A DNA stretch of 64,000 nucleotides from Pigmentiphaga aceris (GTDB lineage: Bacteria > Pseudomonadota > Gammaproteobacteria > Burkholderiales > Burkholderiaceae_B). The notes beneath the pieces are model-generated. The model did no database searches. It saw only the letters and a list, made by a program, of their open reading frames with translations, and had not been told where the DNA came from. The stretch spans positions 1,798,001 through 1,862,000 of the forward strand of contig NZ_CP043046.1 in the NCBI RefSeq assembly GCF_008119665.1. The letters run 5' to 3'. Positions 38,282-50,417 of the stretch are shown one piece after another (the stretch's first letter is position 1; every line of letters begins with the position of its first letter). The position numbers were made by a program, and so were the translations under genes.

Positions 38282-39340
38282 TTACGCCGCTTGCTTCAAC
38301 GACGCCATGTCGATGACAAAGCGGTACTTCACATCATTCTTCGCCACGCGCGCCCAGGCTTCGTTGACGTGTGCGACATCGATCATCTCGATGTCCGACA
38401 CGATGTTGTGCTCGGCGCAGAAGTCCAGCATATCTTGCGTTTCTGCCATGCCACCGATGGCCGAGCCGGACAGCATCTTGCGACCGAAGATCAAATTGAC
38501 GCCTTGCACCGGTGGGTCCAGCGGCGTCAGCACGCCAACCATCACCATGGCTGCATCGCGCTTGAGCAAGGCCATGTAGGGGTTCACGTCGTGGCTGACC
38601 GGGATGGTGTTCAGCAGGAAGTCGAAGCTGCCGACATGAGCTGCCATGGCCTCGGCGTCGCGCGAAAGCAGCACTTCATCTGCGCCAAGATGCTTGGCAT
38701 CACGGCCTTTTTCGGCCGAGGTGGTGATCATCACCACCTTCGCGCCCATCGCCTTGGCGAATTTCACGCCCATGTGGCCCAGACCACCCAGGCCGATTAC
38801 GCCAACTTTCTGGCCTGCGCGCACTTTCCAATGACGCAAGGGCGAATAGGTGGTGATGCCTGCGCACAGCAGCGGCGCAACCGCCTTCAGGTCGAGCTTT
38901 TCGGAAACCTTCACGACGAAGTGCTCGTCAACGACGATCTGTTCCGAATACCCGCCGTAGGTCAGTGTTTCGCTGTCGCGCTCTTTGCCGTTGTAGGTGA
39001 AGATCGCGCCTTTTTCGCAGTATTGCTCAAGGTCTTCGCTGCACGCCGAGCAACTGCGGCACGAATCGACCATGCAACCCACGCCCGCCAGGTCGCCCAG
39101 CTTGAACTTGCTGACATCGCTGCCTACCTTGACCACACGGCCGACGATTTCGTGGCCGGGCACCATCGGGTACAGCGAATTGCCCCAGTCGTTATGTGCC
39201 TGGTGCATGTCAGAGTGGCAGATGCCGCTATAGAGAATCTCGATCTGCACATCGAAGGGACCGGGTTCGCGTCGCTCGATTTGGAAGGGAACGACAGGGG
39301 ATGTGGCGTCTTGAACGCCAAAAGCACGAACCTGGGGCAT
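38282..39340 (-). CDS. Zinc-dependent NAD(P) alcohol dehydrogenase (cinnamyl-alcohol/YahK type)
   Basis: A 352-residue medium-chain dehydrogenase. The start is the ATG at 39340 (MPQVRAFGVQDATSP), preceded by GGAG at proper spacing. Catalytic zinc ligands are in YSGICHSDMHQ and VPGHEIVGRVV. The structural zinc lobe is CRSCSACSEDLEQYC. The cofactor loop is GLGGLGHMGVKFAKAMGA. Such enzymes reduce aldehydes with NADPH. A LysR gene is divergent 106 bp upstream and may regulate it. Confidence 0.9.
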   Translation of the reverse strand: MPQVRAFGVQDATSPVVPFQIERREPGPFDVQIEILYSGICHSDMHQAHNDWGNSLYPMVPGHEIVGRVVKVGSDVSKFKLGDLAGVGCMVDSCRSCSACSEDLEQYCEKGAIFTYNGKERDSETLTYGGYSEQIVVDEHFVVKVSEKLDLKAVAPLLCAGITTYSPLRHWKVRAGQKVGVIGLGGLGHMGVKFAKAMGAKVVMITTSAEKGRDAKHLGADEVLLSRDAEAMAAHVGSFDFLLNTIPVSHDVNPYMALLKRDAAMVMVGVLTPLDPPVQGVNLIFGRKMLSGSAIGGMAETQDMLDFCAEHNIVSDIEMIDVAHVNEAWARVAKNDVKYRFVIDMASLKQAA

Positions 39341-39446
39341 GGGAACTCCGATAAAGATTGATTCAACGATTTGCACAATACGCGTGCTCAAAAGCGCACG
39401 GCAAGCTTGAATTTGCAGATGAGTTCATGAAAGAATTTTCACAATC

Positions 39447-40355
39447 ATGCTTCCAGCCAATCTTTCCCAGCTATCCGCCTTCTCCGCCGTTGCCCGATTG
39501 GGCAGCTTCGGCAAGGCAGGTGCCGAACTGTCTTTGTCGACCTCGGCCATCAGTCACGCCATCCGCACGCTCGAAGAGCGGCTTGGCTTGAGCCTGTTCA
39601 ATCGCACCACACGCAGCGTTGCGCTTACCGAGGCGGGGCAGCACTTGCTTGAGCGCATCGAGCCTGCGCTGCGCGACGTGGGCAAGGCCATCGAGGAAAT
39701 GAACGACTTCCGCGCGCGGCCGGCCGGTACCTTGCGCATCAACACCTCGCGCGGAGCAGGGCAACTAGTGCTGATGCCGATCGTGCCAAGGTTTCTGGCG
39801 CTGTATCCCGACATCTCGGTAGAACTGGTCGACAACGAAGGCATGGTCGACATCGTGGCCGAGGGTTTTGATGCGGGCGTGCGCTTCCTGAACGCGGTGC
39901 CCGAGGACATGGTGGGTGTGCCGATCGGTATCCCGCAGCGTTTTGTTGTCGTGGGTACGCCGGCCTATTTTGCGCGCCACGCTGCGCCCTTGCAGCCAGA
40001 CGATCTGCTATCGCACGAGTGTGTCCGCTACCGTTTTCCCAGTGGGCGCATGTACAAATGGGACTTCGAGAAGGATGGCGTGCGGCGCGAGGTCGACGTG
40101 CCTGGGCGCGTAACCTTGGGCGACTCGACCATGGAAGTGCAGGCTGCATTGGCTGGCGTCGGCTTGGCGATCACGCTGGAAAGCGTCGTGCGTCAGGACA
40201 TCGACGCTGGCCGCTTGATACCGGTGCTTGAGGACTGGTCGATGTCCGTATCCAGCTTCACGCTGTACTACCCACGCCAACGCAGGCTGAAGCCAGCGCT
40301 GCGCGCGTTCGTGGACTTGCTGCGCGAAGCCCGTGGCGAACCAGGTTTGGCCTGA
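39447..40355 (+). CDS. LysR family transcriptional regulator
   Basis: A 302-residue regulator. The N-terminal winged helix is LSQLSAFSAVARLGSFGKAGAELSLSTSAISHAI in part, followed by RTLEERLGLSLFNRTTRSVALTEAG. The C-terminal substrate-binding domain starts near residue 90 (GTLRINTSRGAGQLVLMPIV) and resembles the CrgA/DmlR-like group. It is divergent from the alcohol dehydrogenase gene with a 106-bp shared control region, the classic LysR-target arrangement. A terminator follows 8 bp after the stop. Confidence 0.9.
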   Translation: MLPANLSQLSAFSAVARLGSFGKAGAELSLSTSAISHAIRTLEERLGLSLFNRTTRSVALTEAGQHLLERIEPALRDVGKAIEEMNDFRARPAGTLRINTSRGAGQLVLMPIVPRFLALYPDISVELVDNEGMVDIVAEGFDAGVRFLNAVPEDMVGVPIGIPQRFVVVGTPAYFARHAAPLQPDDLLSHECVRYRFPSGRMYKWDFEKDGVRREVDVPGRVTLGDSTMEVQAALAGVGLAITLESVVRQDIDAGRLIPVLEDWSMSVSSFTLYYPRQRRLKPALRAFVDLLREARGEPGLA

Positions 40356-40362
40356 ATGAAAA

Positions 40363-40382
40363 ACGGTCGCCGCAGCGACCGT
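40363..40382. terminator. Bidirectional terminator between the LysR and ETF-QO genes
   Basis: ACGGTCGC and GCGACCGT form an 8-bp stem around CGCA, with AAAAA before and TTTT after. It closes two convergent genes and has the same stem as 38238-38257, so the alcohol dehydrogenase-LysR pair is bracketed by two like hairpins. Confidence 0.8.
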
Positions 40383-40424
40383 TTTGCCGATTGCACCGCT
40401 AAAGGCATTACGCCCTGGCGGGGA

Positions 40425-42068
40425 TTACATCCCCGAATACACCGGCCCCTCGCCACCTTGCGGTGTCACCCACACGATATTCTGCGTCGGGTCCTTGATG
40501 TCGCAGGTCTTGCAGTGCACACAGTTCTGCGCATTGATCTGCAGACGATCTTTGCCTTCATCCGTCTTCACGAACTCATACACGCCAGCCGGGCAGTAAC
40601 GCGCCTCCGGCCCGCCGTAACGCGCCAGGTTCACGTCCACCGGCACCGAAGGATCTTTCAGCGTCAGGTGAACCGGTTCGTTCTCGTCATGGTTCGTGTT
40701 CGAGATGAACACCGAACTCAGCTTGTCGAAGGTCAGCTTGCCGTCGGGCTTCGGATACACGATCTTCGGGCAATCCGCCGCAGGCTTCAGGCACTCGTGG
40801 TCAGCCTTGGTGCGGTGAATGGTCCACGGAATATTGCCGCGCAGCACGAATTGTTCGATACCCGTCATCAAGGTGCCAACAGCCATGCCCTTCTTGAACC
40901 ACTGCTTGAAGTTGCGAGCCTTGTTCAGCTCTTCGTGCAACCACGACGCTTCGAACGCAGCCGGGTAGGCCGACAGTTCATCATGGCGACGATCCGCCAC
41001 CAGCGCGTCGAACGCGGCTTCAGCGGCCTGCATGCCCGACTTGATTGCCGCATGGCTGCCCTTGATGCGCGAGGCGTTCAACATGCCGGCCTCACAGCCC
41101 ACCAATGCGCCGCCCGGGAATACCAGCTTCGGAATCGACAGCAGACCACCCGCCGTGATTGCGCGCGCGCCGTAGGAAATGCGCTTGCCGCCGGTGAAGG
41201 TGTCGCGGATGGACGGGTGGGTCTTGTAGCGCTGGAATTCGTCGAAGGGTGACAGCCAGGGATTGCTGTAGTCCAGACCGACGATCAGGCCGACGGCAAC
41301 CTTGTTGTCGTCGAAGTGGTACAGGAACGCGCCACCGTAAGTGTCGGACTCCAGCGGCCAGCCAGCGGTGTGGATGACCAGACCAGGCTGATGTTTGGCC
41401 GGGTCGATTTCCCACAGTTCCTTGATGCCAATGCCATAAGTCTGCGGGTCTTTGCCTGCGCCCAGCTCGAAGCGTTCCATCAGCTGACGGCCCAGATGGC
41501 CGCGCGAACCTTCGGCGAACACCGTGTAGCGGGCGTGCAATTCCATGCCAGGCTGGTACTGGTCGGTGGGCTGGCCGTCGCGGCCGACGCCCATGTCGCC
41601 GGTGGCGACGCCGCGCACGGCACCGTCTTCGGTGTACAGAATTTCTGCCGCTGCAAAGCCGGGGAAGATTTCCACGCCCAGTGCTTCGGCTTGTTCACCC
41701 AACCAGCGCACCACATTGCCCAGGCTGGCAATGTAGTTGCCTTCGTTGTGGAAACAGGGCGGCAGCAACCAGTTCGGGGTTGCCTTGGCACCGGTTTCGC
41801 TCAGGAACAGGAACTTGTCCTCGGTCACGGCCGTGTTCAGCGGCGCGCCTTTTTCCTTCCAGTCCGGGATCAACTCGGTAAGTGCCTTGGGATCGATCAC
41901 TGCGCCCGACAGGATATGAGCGCCGACTTCGCCGCCTTTTTCCAGCACACACACGCCGATCTCTTGTCCTTTTTCTGCCGCGAGTTGTTTCAGGCGGATA
42001 GCGGTAGACAGGCCCGCTGGGCCCGCACCGATCACCACCACGTCATATTCCATCGACTCGCGTTCCAT
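40425..42068 (-). CDS. Electron-transfer flavoprotein:ubiquinone oxidoreductase
   Basis: A 547-residue membrane-associated FAD and [4Fe-4S] protein that passes electrons from ETF to the quinone pool. The N-terminal FAD motif is DVVVIGAGPAGLSTAIRL. GAHILSGAVIDPKAL and the C-terminal cluster motif CPAGVYEF...NAQNCVHCKTCDIKDPTQNI are diagnostic. The start at 42068 (MERESMEYD) has GGAGCAGCTG upstream; an internal ATG at 42053 is less well placed. ETF itself is not in the window. It is divergent from the CoA-transferase genes, which fits fatty-acid and ketone-body use. Confidence 0.94.
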   Translation of the reverse strand: MERESMEYDVVVIGAGPAGLSTAIRLKQLAAEKGQEIGVCVLEKGGEVGAHILSGAVIDPKALTELIPDWKEKGAPLNTAVTEDKFLFLSETGAKATPNWLLPPCFHNEGNYIASLGNVVRWLGEQAEALGVEIFPGFAAAEILYTEDGAVRGVATGDMGVGRDGQPTDQYQPGMELHARYTVFAEGSRGHLGRQLMERFELGAGKDPQTYGIGIKELWEIDPAKHQPGLVIHTAGWPLESDTYGGAFLYHFDDNKVAVGLIVGLDYSNPWLSPFDEFQRYKTHPSIRDTFTGGKRISYGARAITAGGLLSIPKLVFPGGALVGCEAGMLNASRIKGSHAAIKSGMQAAEAAFDALVADRRHDELSAYPAAFEASWLHEELNKARNFKQWFKKGMAVGTLMTGIEQFVLRGNIPWTIHRTKADHECLKPAADCPKIVYPKPDGKLTFDKLSSVFISNTNHDENEPVHLTLKDPSVPVDVNLARYGGPEARYCPAGVYEFVKTDEGKDRLQINAQNCVHCKTCDIKDPTQNIVWVTPQGGEGPVYSGM

Positions 42069-42250
42069 CAGCTGCTCCGCGCTATAGGTTTTCTTAGATA
42101 AGACATTTTATCCATGCATCGCGTCTGGCGTACGGTAAAGGGGAAACCCTGTAGCCAGCTTCCTCTACAATCGTCGGCGGAATTCCGCACGGCGGCCGAC
42201 CCTCGTGCGGCGGCCTCTTGCGCCATTTGCACCCGAAAGGAGCTCCTCTG
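42069..42250. promoter_or_regulatory. Divergent control region of the ETF-QO and CoA-transferase genes
   Basis: The 182-bp gap should hold promoters for both directions. TACAAT (42166-42171) is a candidate -10 toward scoA. CCGCACG (42185-42191) and CGTGCGG (42204-42210) form a leader hairpin. AAAGGAG lies 8 bp before the scoA ATG. No clear -35 is seen. Confidence 0.4.
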
Positions 42251-42949
42251 ATGAACAAGGTTTACCCCAGCGCCCAGGCGGCGTTGCAGGACATCGTGCG
42301 CGACGGACAGTCGATTGCGGTGGGCGGTTTTGGCTTGTGCGGCATCCCGGAGGCGCTGATTGCAGCCCTGCGCGATACCGGCGTGAAGGATCTGACCTGC
42401 ATCAGCAACAACGCAGGGGTAGACGATTTTGGTCTGGGCCAGCTGTTGGCAACCCGCCAGATCCGCAAGATGATCGCGTCCTACGTGGGCGAGAACAAGG
42501 AATTCGCCCGCCAGTTTCTGGCTGGCGAGCTGGAGCTTGAATTCACGCCGCAAGGTACGCTGGCTGAAAAGCTGCGCGCAGGCGGCGCGGGCATCCCGGC
42601 CTTCTTCACCAAGACTGGTGTGGGCACCGTGGTGGCCGAAGGCAAGGAACTTCGCGAGTTCGATGGCGAGCAGTACGTGATGGAACGGTCGCTGACGCCC
42701 GATGTGTCGCTGGTCAAGGCGTACATCGCCGACCGCAGCGGAAATCTGGTCTTCAACAAGACGGCGCGCAACTTCAACCCGAATGTGGCAGCTGCCGGCA
42801 AGATCACCGTGGTCGAGGTCGAGAAGATCGTCGAACTGGGTGAACTCGACCCGGACCAGATCCACCTGCCGGGCATTTTCGTGCACCGCATCGTGCTGAA
42901 CACCGCCCCCGAAAAACGCATCGAACAGCGCATCACGCGCCCCGCCTAA
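42251..42949 (+). CDS. scoA: 3-oxoacid CoA-transferase, subunit A
   Basis: A 232-residue alpha subunit of succinyl-CoA:3-ketoacid CoA-transferase, which activates acetoacetate. The start ATG at 42251 has AAAGGAG upstream. The CoA-binding loop [13 protein letters not shown] (about 22-34) and [12 protein letters not shown] are typical, as is the C-terminal [19 protein letters not shown]. Subunit B follows 10 bp downstream. Confidence 0.94.
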   Translation: MNKVYPSAQAALQDIVRDGQSIAVGGFGLCGIPEALIAALRDTGVKDLTCISNNAGVDDFGLGQLLATRQIRKMIASYVGENKEFARQFLAGELELEFTPQGTLAEKLRAGGAGIPAFFTKTGVGTVVAEGKELREFDGEQYVMERSLTPDVSLVKAYIADRSGNLVFNKTARNFNPNVAAAGKITVVEVEKIVELGELDPDQIHLPGIFVHRIVLNTAPEKRIEQRITRPA

Positions 42950-42959
42950 GGAGATCATG

Positions 42960-43622
42960 ATGGCCTGGATTCGCGATGAAATGGCGGCACGCGCCGCGCA
43001 GGAACTGCAGGACGGCTTCTACGTCAATCTCGGCATCGGTCTGCCCACGCTCGTGGCCAACCATGTGCCGGCCGGCGTGGAAGTGTGGCTGCAATCGGAA
43101 AACGGCTTGCTGGGCATCGGCCCGTCGCCGCTCGAAGACGAAGTCGACGCCGACCTGATCAACGCCGGCAAGCAGACGGTCACGACCCTGCCGGGCTCGT
43201 CCTTCTTTGCCTCGGCCGACTCCTTCGGCATGATCCGCGGCGGCAAGATCAATCTGGCCATCCTGGGTGCCATGCAGGTGTCTGAAAAGGGTGATCTGGC
43301 GAACTGGATGATCCCGGGCAAGATGGTCAAGGGCATGGGCGGCGCGATGGACCTGGTCGCCGGTGTGAAGCGCGTGGTGGTGCTGATGGAACACGTGGCC
43401 AAGAAGAAAGACGGCACCGAAGACCTGAAGATCCTGCCGGCTTGCGATCTGCCGCTGACCGGTCTGGGTGTGGTCGATCGCATCATCACCGACCTGGGCG
43501 TGATCGATGTGACGGAAACCGGCTTGAAGCTGATCGAAGTCGCACCGGGCGTCACGGTGGAAGAAGTCGTGGCACGCACGGGCGCAACGCTCGACGTGTC
43601 CGAGACCAAGCTCGCAGCATGA
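42960..43622 (+). CDS. scoB: 3-oxoacid CoA-transferase, subunit B
   Basis: A 220-residue beta subunit. The catalytic glutamate lies in [13 protein letters not shown] (about residue 47), which forms the glutamyl-CoA intermediate. [13 protein letters not shown] and [21 protein letters not shown] are conserved. Two tandem ATGs are at 42957 and 42960. AAGGAG is 3 and 6 bp away respectively, so the second is preferred. Together with subunit A it forms the active heterotetramer. Confidence 0.94.
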   Translation: MAWIRDEMAARAAQELQDGFYVNLGIGLPTLVANHVPAGVEVWLQSENGLLGIGPSPLEDEVDADLINAGKQTVTTLPGSSFFASADSFGMIRGGKINLAILGAMQVSEKGDLANWMIPGKMVKGMGGAMDLVAGVKRVVVLMEHVAKKKDGTEDLKILPACDLPLTGLGVVDRIITDLGVIDVTETGLKLIEVAPGVTVEEVVARTGATLDVSETKLAA

Positions 43623-43638
43623 CCAAGGTAGTGGCGCA

Positions 43639-44325
43639 GTGAAGGCAGTGGCAGCACAAAAAACGGTGGCGAGTTTCGCCGCCGTCAAAAAAGCGGTGGC
43701 GGTACTGGCGTTCGTGGCCGGTGGCGCTGCTTTCGCCGCGCCGGGTGAGCCGCCGATTCCGGCGCGCTTGCCCATTCCGTCTGTGGCGGCCAGCGCACAG
43801 GAATTTGTACCCGAAGGTTTCACGCTCAGCCGGGAAGTCACGGGTCCGCTGGCTGGTGCTGCACCGGGCATTGCGCAGATCTACGAAAACGCGGCGGGTC
43901 GTCGTGCCTTGCTGATCGGCTATCGCACGGCCCAAGGTTTCGAAGCCAGTGGGTGGGGCTTTGTGGTGGCTTGCCGTGACTGCGGTATCGATGTGCCAGG
44001 CGACCAGAACGTGGAACTGGCGATCGTCGATCGTGCCGTTCGTCTGATCGATCGCAGCTTGTCGAAGGTGGATGGCACCCGTACCGAGGCCGAATTGACG
44101 CTTCGATACGACGCCGGCGTACGCGCCTGGCGGCTGGCCTTGCTGGAACAGTTCACCATCTTTGAGCAGGAAGGGCGCGCAATGCGTTCCTCCATGGACT
44201 ATCTGAGCGGCGATACACGCGATGCGGAAGGCCGTTACGACGGTCTGCAATTCAAGGCAGACAGCGAACAAACCGGGCATGTTGCGGTAGAGCCTCAAAT
44301 TCTTGAAACGCTGGACCTTTATTGA
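43639..44325 (+). CDS. Exported protein of unknown function
   Basis: A 228-residue protein from a GTG at 43639, 16 bp after scoB. A signal peptide is likely (KKAVAVLAFVAGGAAFA, cleavage near AFA/APGEPP). The mature part contains FVPEGFTLSREVTGPLAG, WGFVVACRDCGIDVPG with two cysteines spaced CxxC, and an acidic C-terminus. The hydrophilic N-terminal run before the signal (MKAVAAQKTVASFAAVKKAV) suggests that a later start is possible. I do not recognise a family. A pyrG promoter begins just after its stop, so it is probably not part of the pyrG operon. Confidence 0.6.
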   Translation: MKAVAAQKTVASFAAVKKAVAVLAFVAGGAAFAAPGEPPIPARLPIPSVAASAQEFVPEGFTLSREVTGPLAGAAPGIAQIYENAAGRRALLIGYRTAQGFEASGWGFVVACRDCGIDVPGDQNVELAIVDRAVRLIDRSLSKVDGTRTEAELTLRYDAGVRAWRLALLEQFTIFEQEGRAMRSSMDYLSGDTRDAEGRYDGLQFKADSEQTGHVAVEPQILETLDLY

Positions 44326-46928
<2,603 letters not shown>

Positions 46929-46944
46929 GCCACGCTATCATGCG

Positions 46945-47028
46945 GGTCTGAAATTCGTGGTCCGCAGTTTTTGGTCTGAAGTTCGTGGTCTGACATTCCG
47001 GGCCTGAAATCCTTGACCTGAGTTGTGG
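46945..47028 (+). repeat. Degenerate 14-bp tandem repeat, six units
   Basis: Six abutting 14-bp units begin at 46945, 46959, 46973, 46987, 47001 and 47015. They follow the pattern GGTCTGAAATTCGT, with variants such as GGTCTGAAGTTCGT and GGCCTGAAATCCTT. The array occupies most of the gap between kdsA and the DUF1330 gene. It encodes nothing evident. Confidence 0.75.
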
Positions 47029-47035
47029 TTCTCAT

Positions 47036-47058
47036 CCGACCGGGCCATGCCCGGTCGG
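47036..47058 (+). promoter_or_regulatory. Perfect hairpin in the leader of the DUF1330 gene
   Basis: CCGACCGGGC and GCCCGGTCGG form a 10-bp stem around CAT. No T-tract follows. It ends 14 bp before the AGGAG of the next gene, so it may end the kdsA transcript weakly or act as a leader structure. Confidence 0.5.
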
Positions 47059-47082
47059 TGTCCGATGCCCCCAGGAGTTGCC

Positions 47083-47367
47083 GTGTCCGCCTATCTGATC
47101 GCCGATGTTCAGGTGACCGATCCCGTTCAATACGAGCACTACCGAAAGTTCTCCACCGAAGCCATTCGTGTCTATGGCGCAAAGATTCTGGTGCGCGGCG
47201 GTGAAGTCTTCCCGCTTGAAGGCCGTACGCCCGGCCGCACCGTAATGCTTGAATTCCCCGATGTCGCTGCCGCCCGCGCGTTTTACGATTCGCCCGAATA
47301 TGGCCAGGCCCGCGCAGCGCGCGAAGGCGCATCCATCATGAATATGTTCATCGTGCAGGGCGTCTGA
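47083..47367 (+). CDS. DUF1330 family protein
   Basis: A 94-residue small protein of the dimeric alpha/beta-barrel DUF1330 family. The start is the GTG at 47083 (VSAYLIADVQVTDP), with AGGAG five bases upstream; the longer frame from 47023 runs across the hairpin. Family blocks are YLIADVQVTDPVQYEHYRKF, ILVRGGEVFPLEGR and FPDVAAARAFYDSPEY. Function is unknown. It sits between kdsA and eno on the same strand. Confidence 0.88.
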   Translation: MSAYLIADVQVTDPVQYEHYRKFSTEAIRVYGAKILVRGGEVFPLEGRTPGRTVMLEFPDVAAARAFYDSPEYGQARAAREGASIMNMFIVQGV

Positions 47368-48714
<1,347 letters not shown>

Positions 48715-48759
48715 TGCGGTCGCGCAGTTGACGTTTATTCCTGACCGTTCGGTACCTTC

Positions 48760-49119
48760 ATGCGTTCGTTGACTTTAGTTCTGCTGTTGGTGCTGGCGGC
48801 CGTCCAATATCCGCTCTGGTTAGGCAAGGGCGGATGGATGCGTGTCTGGGAGATGGAGCGTCAACTCGCGGCGCAGCAAGAGCATCTAACCGACCTGCGC
48901 ACGCGCAATAACGCCATCGATGCCGAAGTGCGCGATCTGAAAAGCGGCACTGACGCGATTGAAGAGCGCGCGCGCTTCGAGCTTGGCATGATCAAGCAGC
49001 AAGAGATGTTTGTGCAGTTGGTCGATGCGCCGCCGCCGGGTGCGCCCGGCGGACCGGCGGTACCGCCGCCTGCACCGCGTCCCACGCCCGGCACCCCCAT
49101 CGTGCCACCGCGTCGCTGA
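48760..49119 (+). CDS. ftsB: Cell division protein FtsB
   Basis: A 119-residue bitopic membrane protein of the divisome (FtsQ-FtsL-FtsB complex). One transmembrane helix (about 4-20, LTLVLLLVLAAVQYPLW) is followed by a coiled coil (about 30-65, EMERQLAAQQEHLTDLRTRN) and the conserved YxxxxE-like RARFELGMIKQQEMFVQL segment. The C-terminal 25 residues are a proline-rich tail (GAPGGPAVPPPAPRP), longer than in Escherichia coli FtsB. Location after eno matches the usual eno-ftsB pair. Confidence 0.9.
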   Translation: MRSLTLVLLLVLAAVQYPLWLGKGGWMRVWEMERQLAAQQEHLTDLRTRNNAIDAEVRDLKSGTDAIEERARFELGMIKQQEMFVQLVDAPPPGAPGGPAVPPPAPRPTPGTPIVPPRR

Positions 49120-49150
49120 ACGGTATGCCGTTATTGTTTGCCCGGTTCTT

Positions 49151-50110
49151 CTATGCCGGGGCACAACACACACTGATACCGCAGGCCGGATCACCAGCTT
49201 GAACAACACCGGGTGATGTCGGCGGTGTCCAGGGTGTGCTTGTCGAAGGTATCGTCGGGCTGCTTCCTGGCAGGCAAGCGCCTGCGCCACATGCACCTGG
49301 CAATTCGCCAAGCGCGCCAACCACGGTGTTGGCGACGGGCGCATCGCCAATCTGTGCGGCCCCCCACGCCGCCCGATACGTCTCTACTTCCCATTCGACT
49401 GGATGCGATTGCATCATGGTGGTGAACTCCCGCGTCATCACCAGCATGCCCGCACGCGCGCGCGCCTGGGTTGCATAGGCATCGTCGGTCTTTGCTGTTT
49501 CATCGCTGGACAGGCTTTTCATCAGCGCTCGCAGGCCTGGCAGCATGGGTGCATGCAGATAGGTCAAGCGCAGCCGAAGCTGGTTGGCATCGAAACGATC
49601 CTGGCCTGAACTCGGGCCACGGCCTTCCGGCCATCCACGTTGAACATCGCGTGCGTGTGCTTCGGCCAGGTAGTCGTTGTTGATGGTGCGGCGACCAAAC
49701 TGAGCATTCAGGGCGGGGTCGGCAAAATCTGCGAAGCTTGAGCGGCCCGGGCCCAGTACTTCCAGGCGCATGGCCGGCACGCCGGTTTCACTTTCGATGC
49801 GTGCCGATCGCGCCGCCATGCGCGCGGCTGCCTCCGATAAGGTTTCACTGCTGGTGCCGCCCCCGAACAGCGGCAGCAGGGCGGCATCGAAGCGCCTGCG
49901 CATCGCAACGGGGTCTCCATTGGTGACGGCACCCTCGCGGGCCGCTTCCATCATCGCGTGATCCACAGCTTGCCGGGTCAGCTGCCAATGGGCGAATTCG
50001 ACGCTGCCCATGCCGATGCCCAGCAAGGGCAGGGCGACGATGAGGAATTCCATCATGGCTATACCGCCTTGCCGTCGGGTTCGCGGCGTGCCGGCACATG
50101 AATGCGTCAT
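49151..50110 (-). CDS. TadE-like pilus assembly protein (orphan)
   Basis: A 319-residue protein from the ATG at 50110 (MTHSCAGTPRTRRQGG). The N-terminal region GGIAMMEFLIVALPLLGIGM followed by GSVEFAHWQLTRQAVDHAM and MEAAREGAV is a TadE-like hydrophobic helix with its conserved glutamate, characteristic of pseudopilin-like Tad proteins. The rest is a large polar domain and a Pro/Ser/Thr-rich tail ending GISVCCAPA. The frame is open to a GTG at 50278, and an ATG at 50167 is also possible. No other tad or flp gene lies nearby, so its role is unclear. Confidence 0.7.
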   Translation of the reverse strand: MTHSCAGTPRTRRQGGIAMMEFLIVALPLLGIGMGSVEFAHWQLTRQAVDHAMMEAAREGAVTNGDPVAMRRRFDAALLPLFGGGTSSETLSEAAARMAARSARIESETGVPAMRLEVLGPGRSSFADFADPALNAQFGRRTINNDYLAEAHARDVQRGWPEGRGPSSGQDRFDANQLRLRLTYLHAPMLPGLRALMKSLSSDETAKTDDAYATQARARAGMLVMTREFTTMMQSHPVEWEVETYRAAWGAAQIGDAPVANTVVGALGELPGACGAGACLPGSSPTIPSTSTPWTPPTSPGVVQAGDPACGISVCCAPA

Positions 50111-50417
50111 GCAAAATGCGGCAGAAAAGGCGGGGCGTAGTTGCGCAAGGCCGGCCGACAGAGACATGGGAACCACCAGAGAAATACCGGAAACAAAATG
50201 CCGGGTTGGGCAGTGTGCGCCGGGCGAGGCGCGGCGGCGATGCCGGGAACTGCGAATGGACCAATGCACGCGGGCCACTGGCGGTACCCATCGGTTTCAA
50301 GTATGAAATTATGTGAAGTCAGCCCCTGTAATACGCCGCTGCGCTTGCGCGACACGCGGCCAAGCCCAAGAATCGGGTCAATCTCTTTGGCGGGACCTAT
50401 CGGTCCCTACTTACTGC
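50111..50417 (+). promoter_or_regulatory. Control region upstream of baeS
   Basis: The 307-bp gap between the divergent TadE-like and baeS starts has no clear gene, although the TadE-like frame may extend into it. AT-rich sequence at 50298-50316 (AAGTATGAAATTATGTG) is a candidate promoter zone. GGGACC-TATC-GGTCCC (50392-50407) makes a perfect 6-bp hairpin ending 10 bp before the baeS ATG. Confidence 0.4.
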
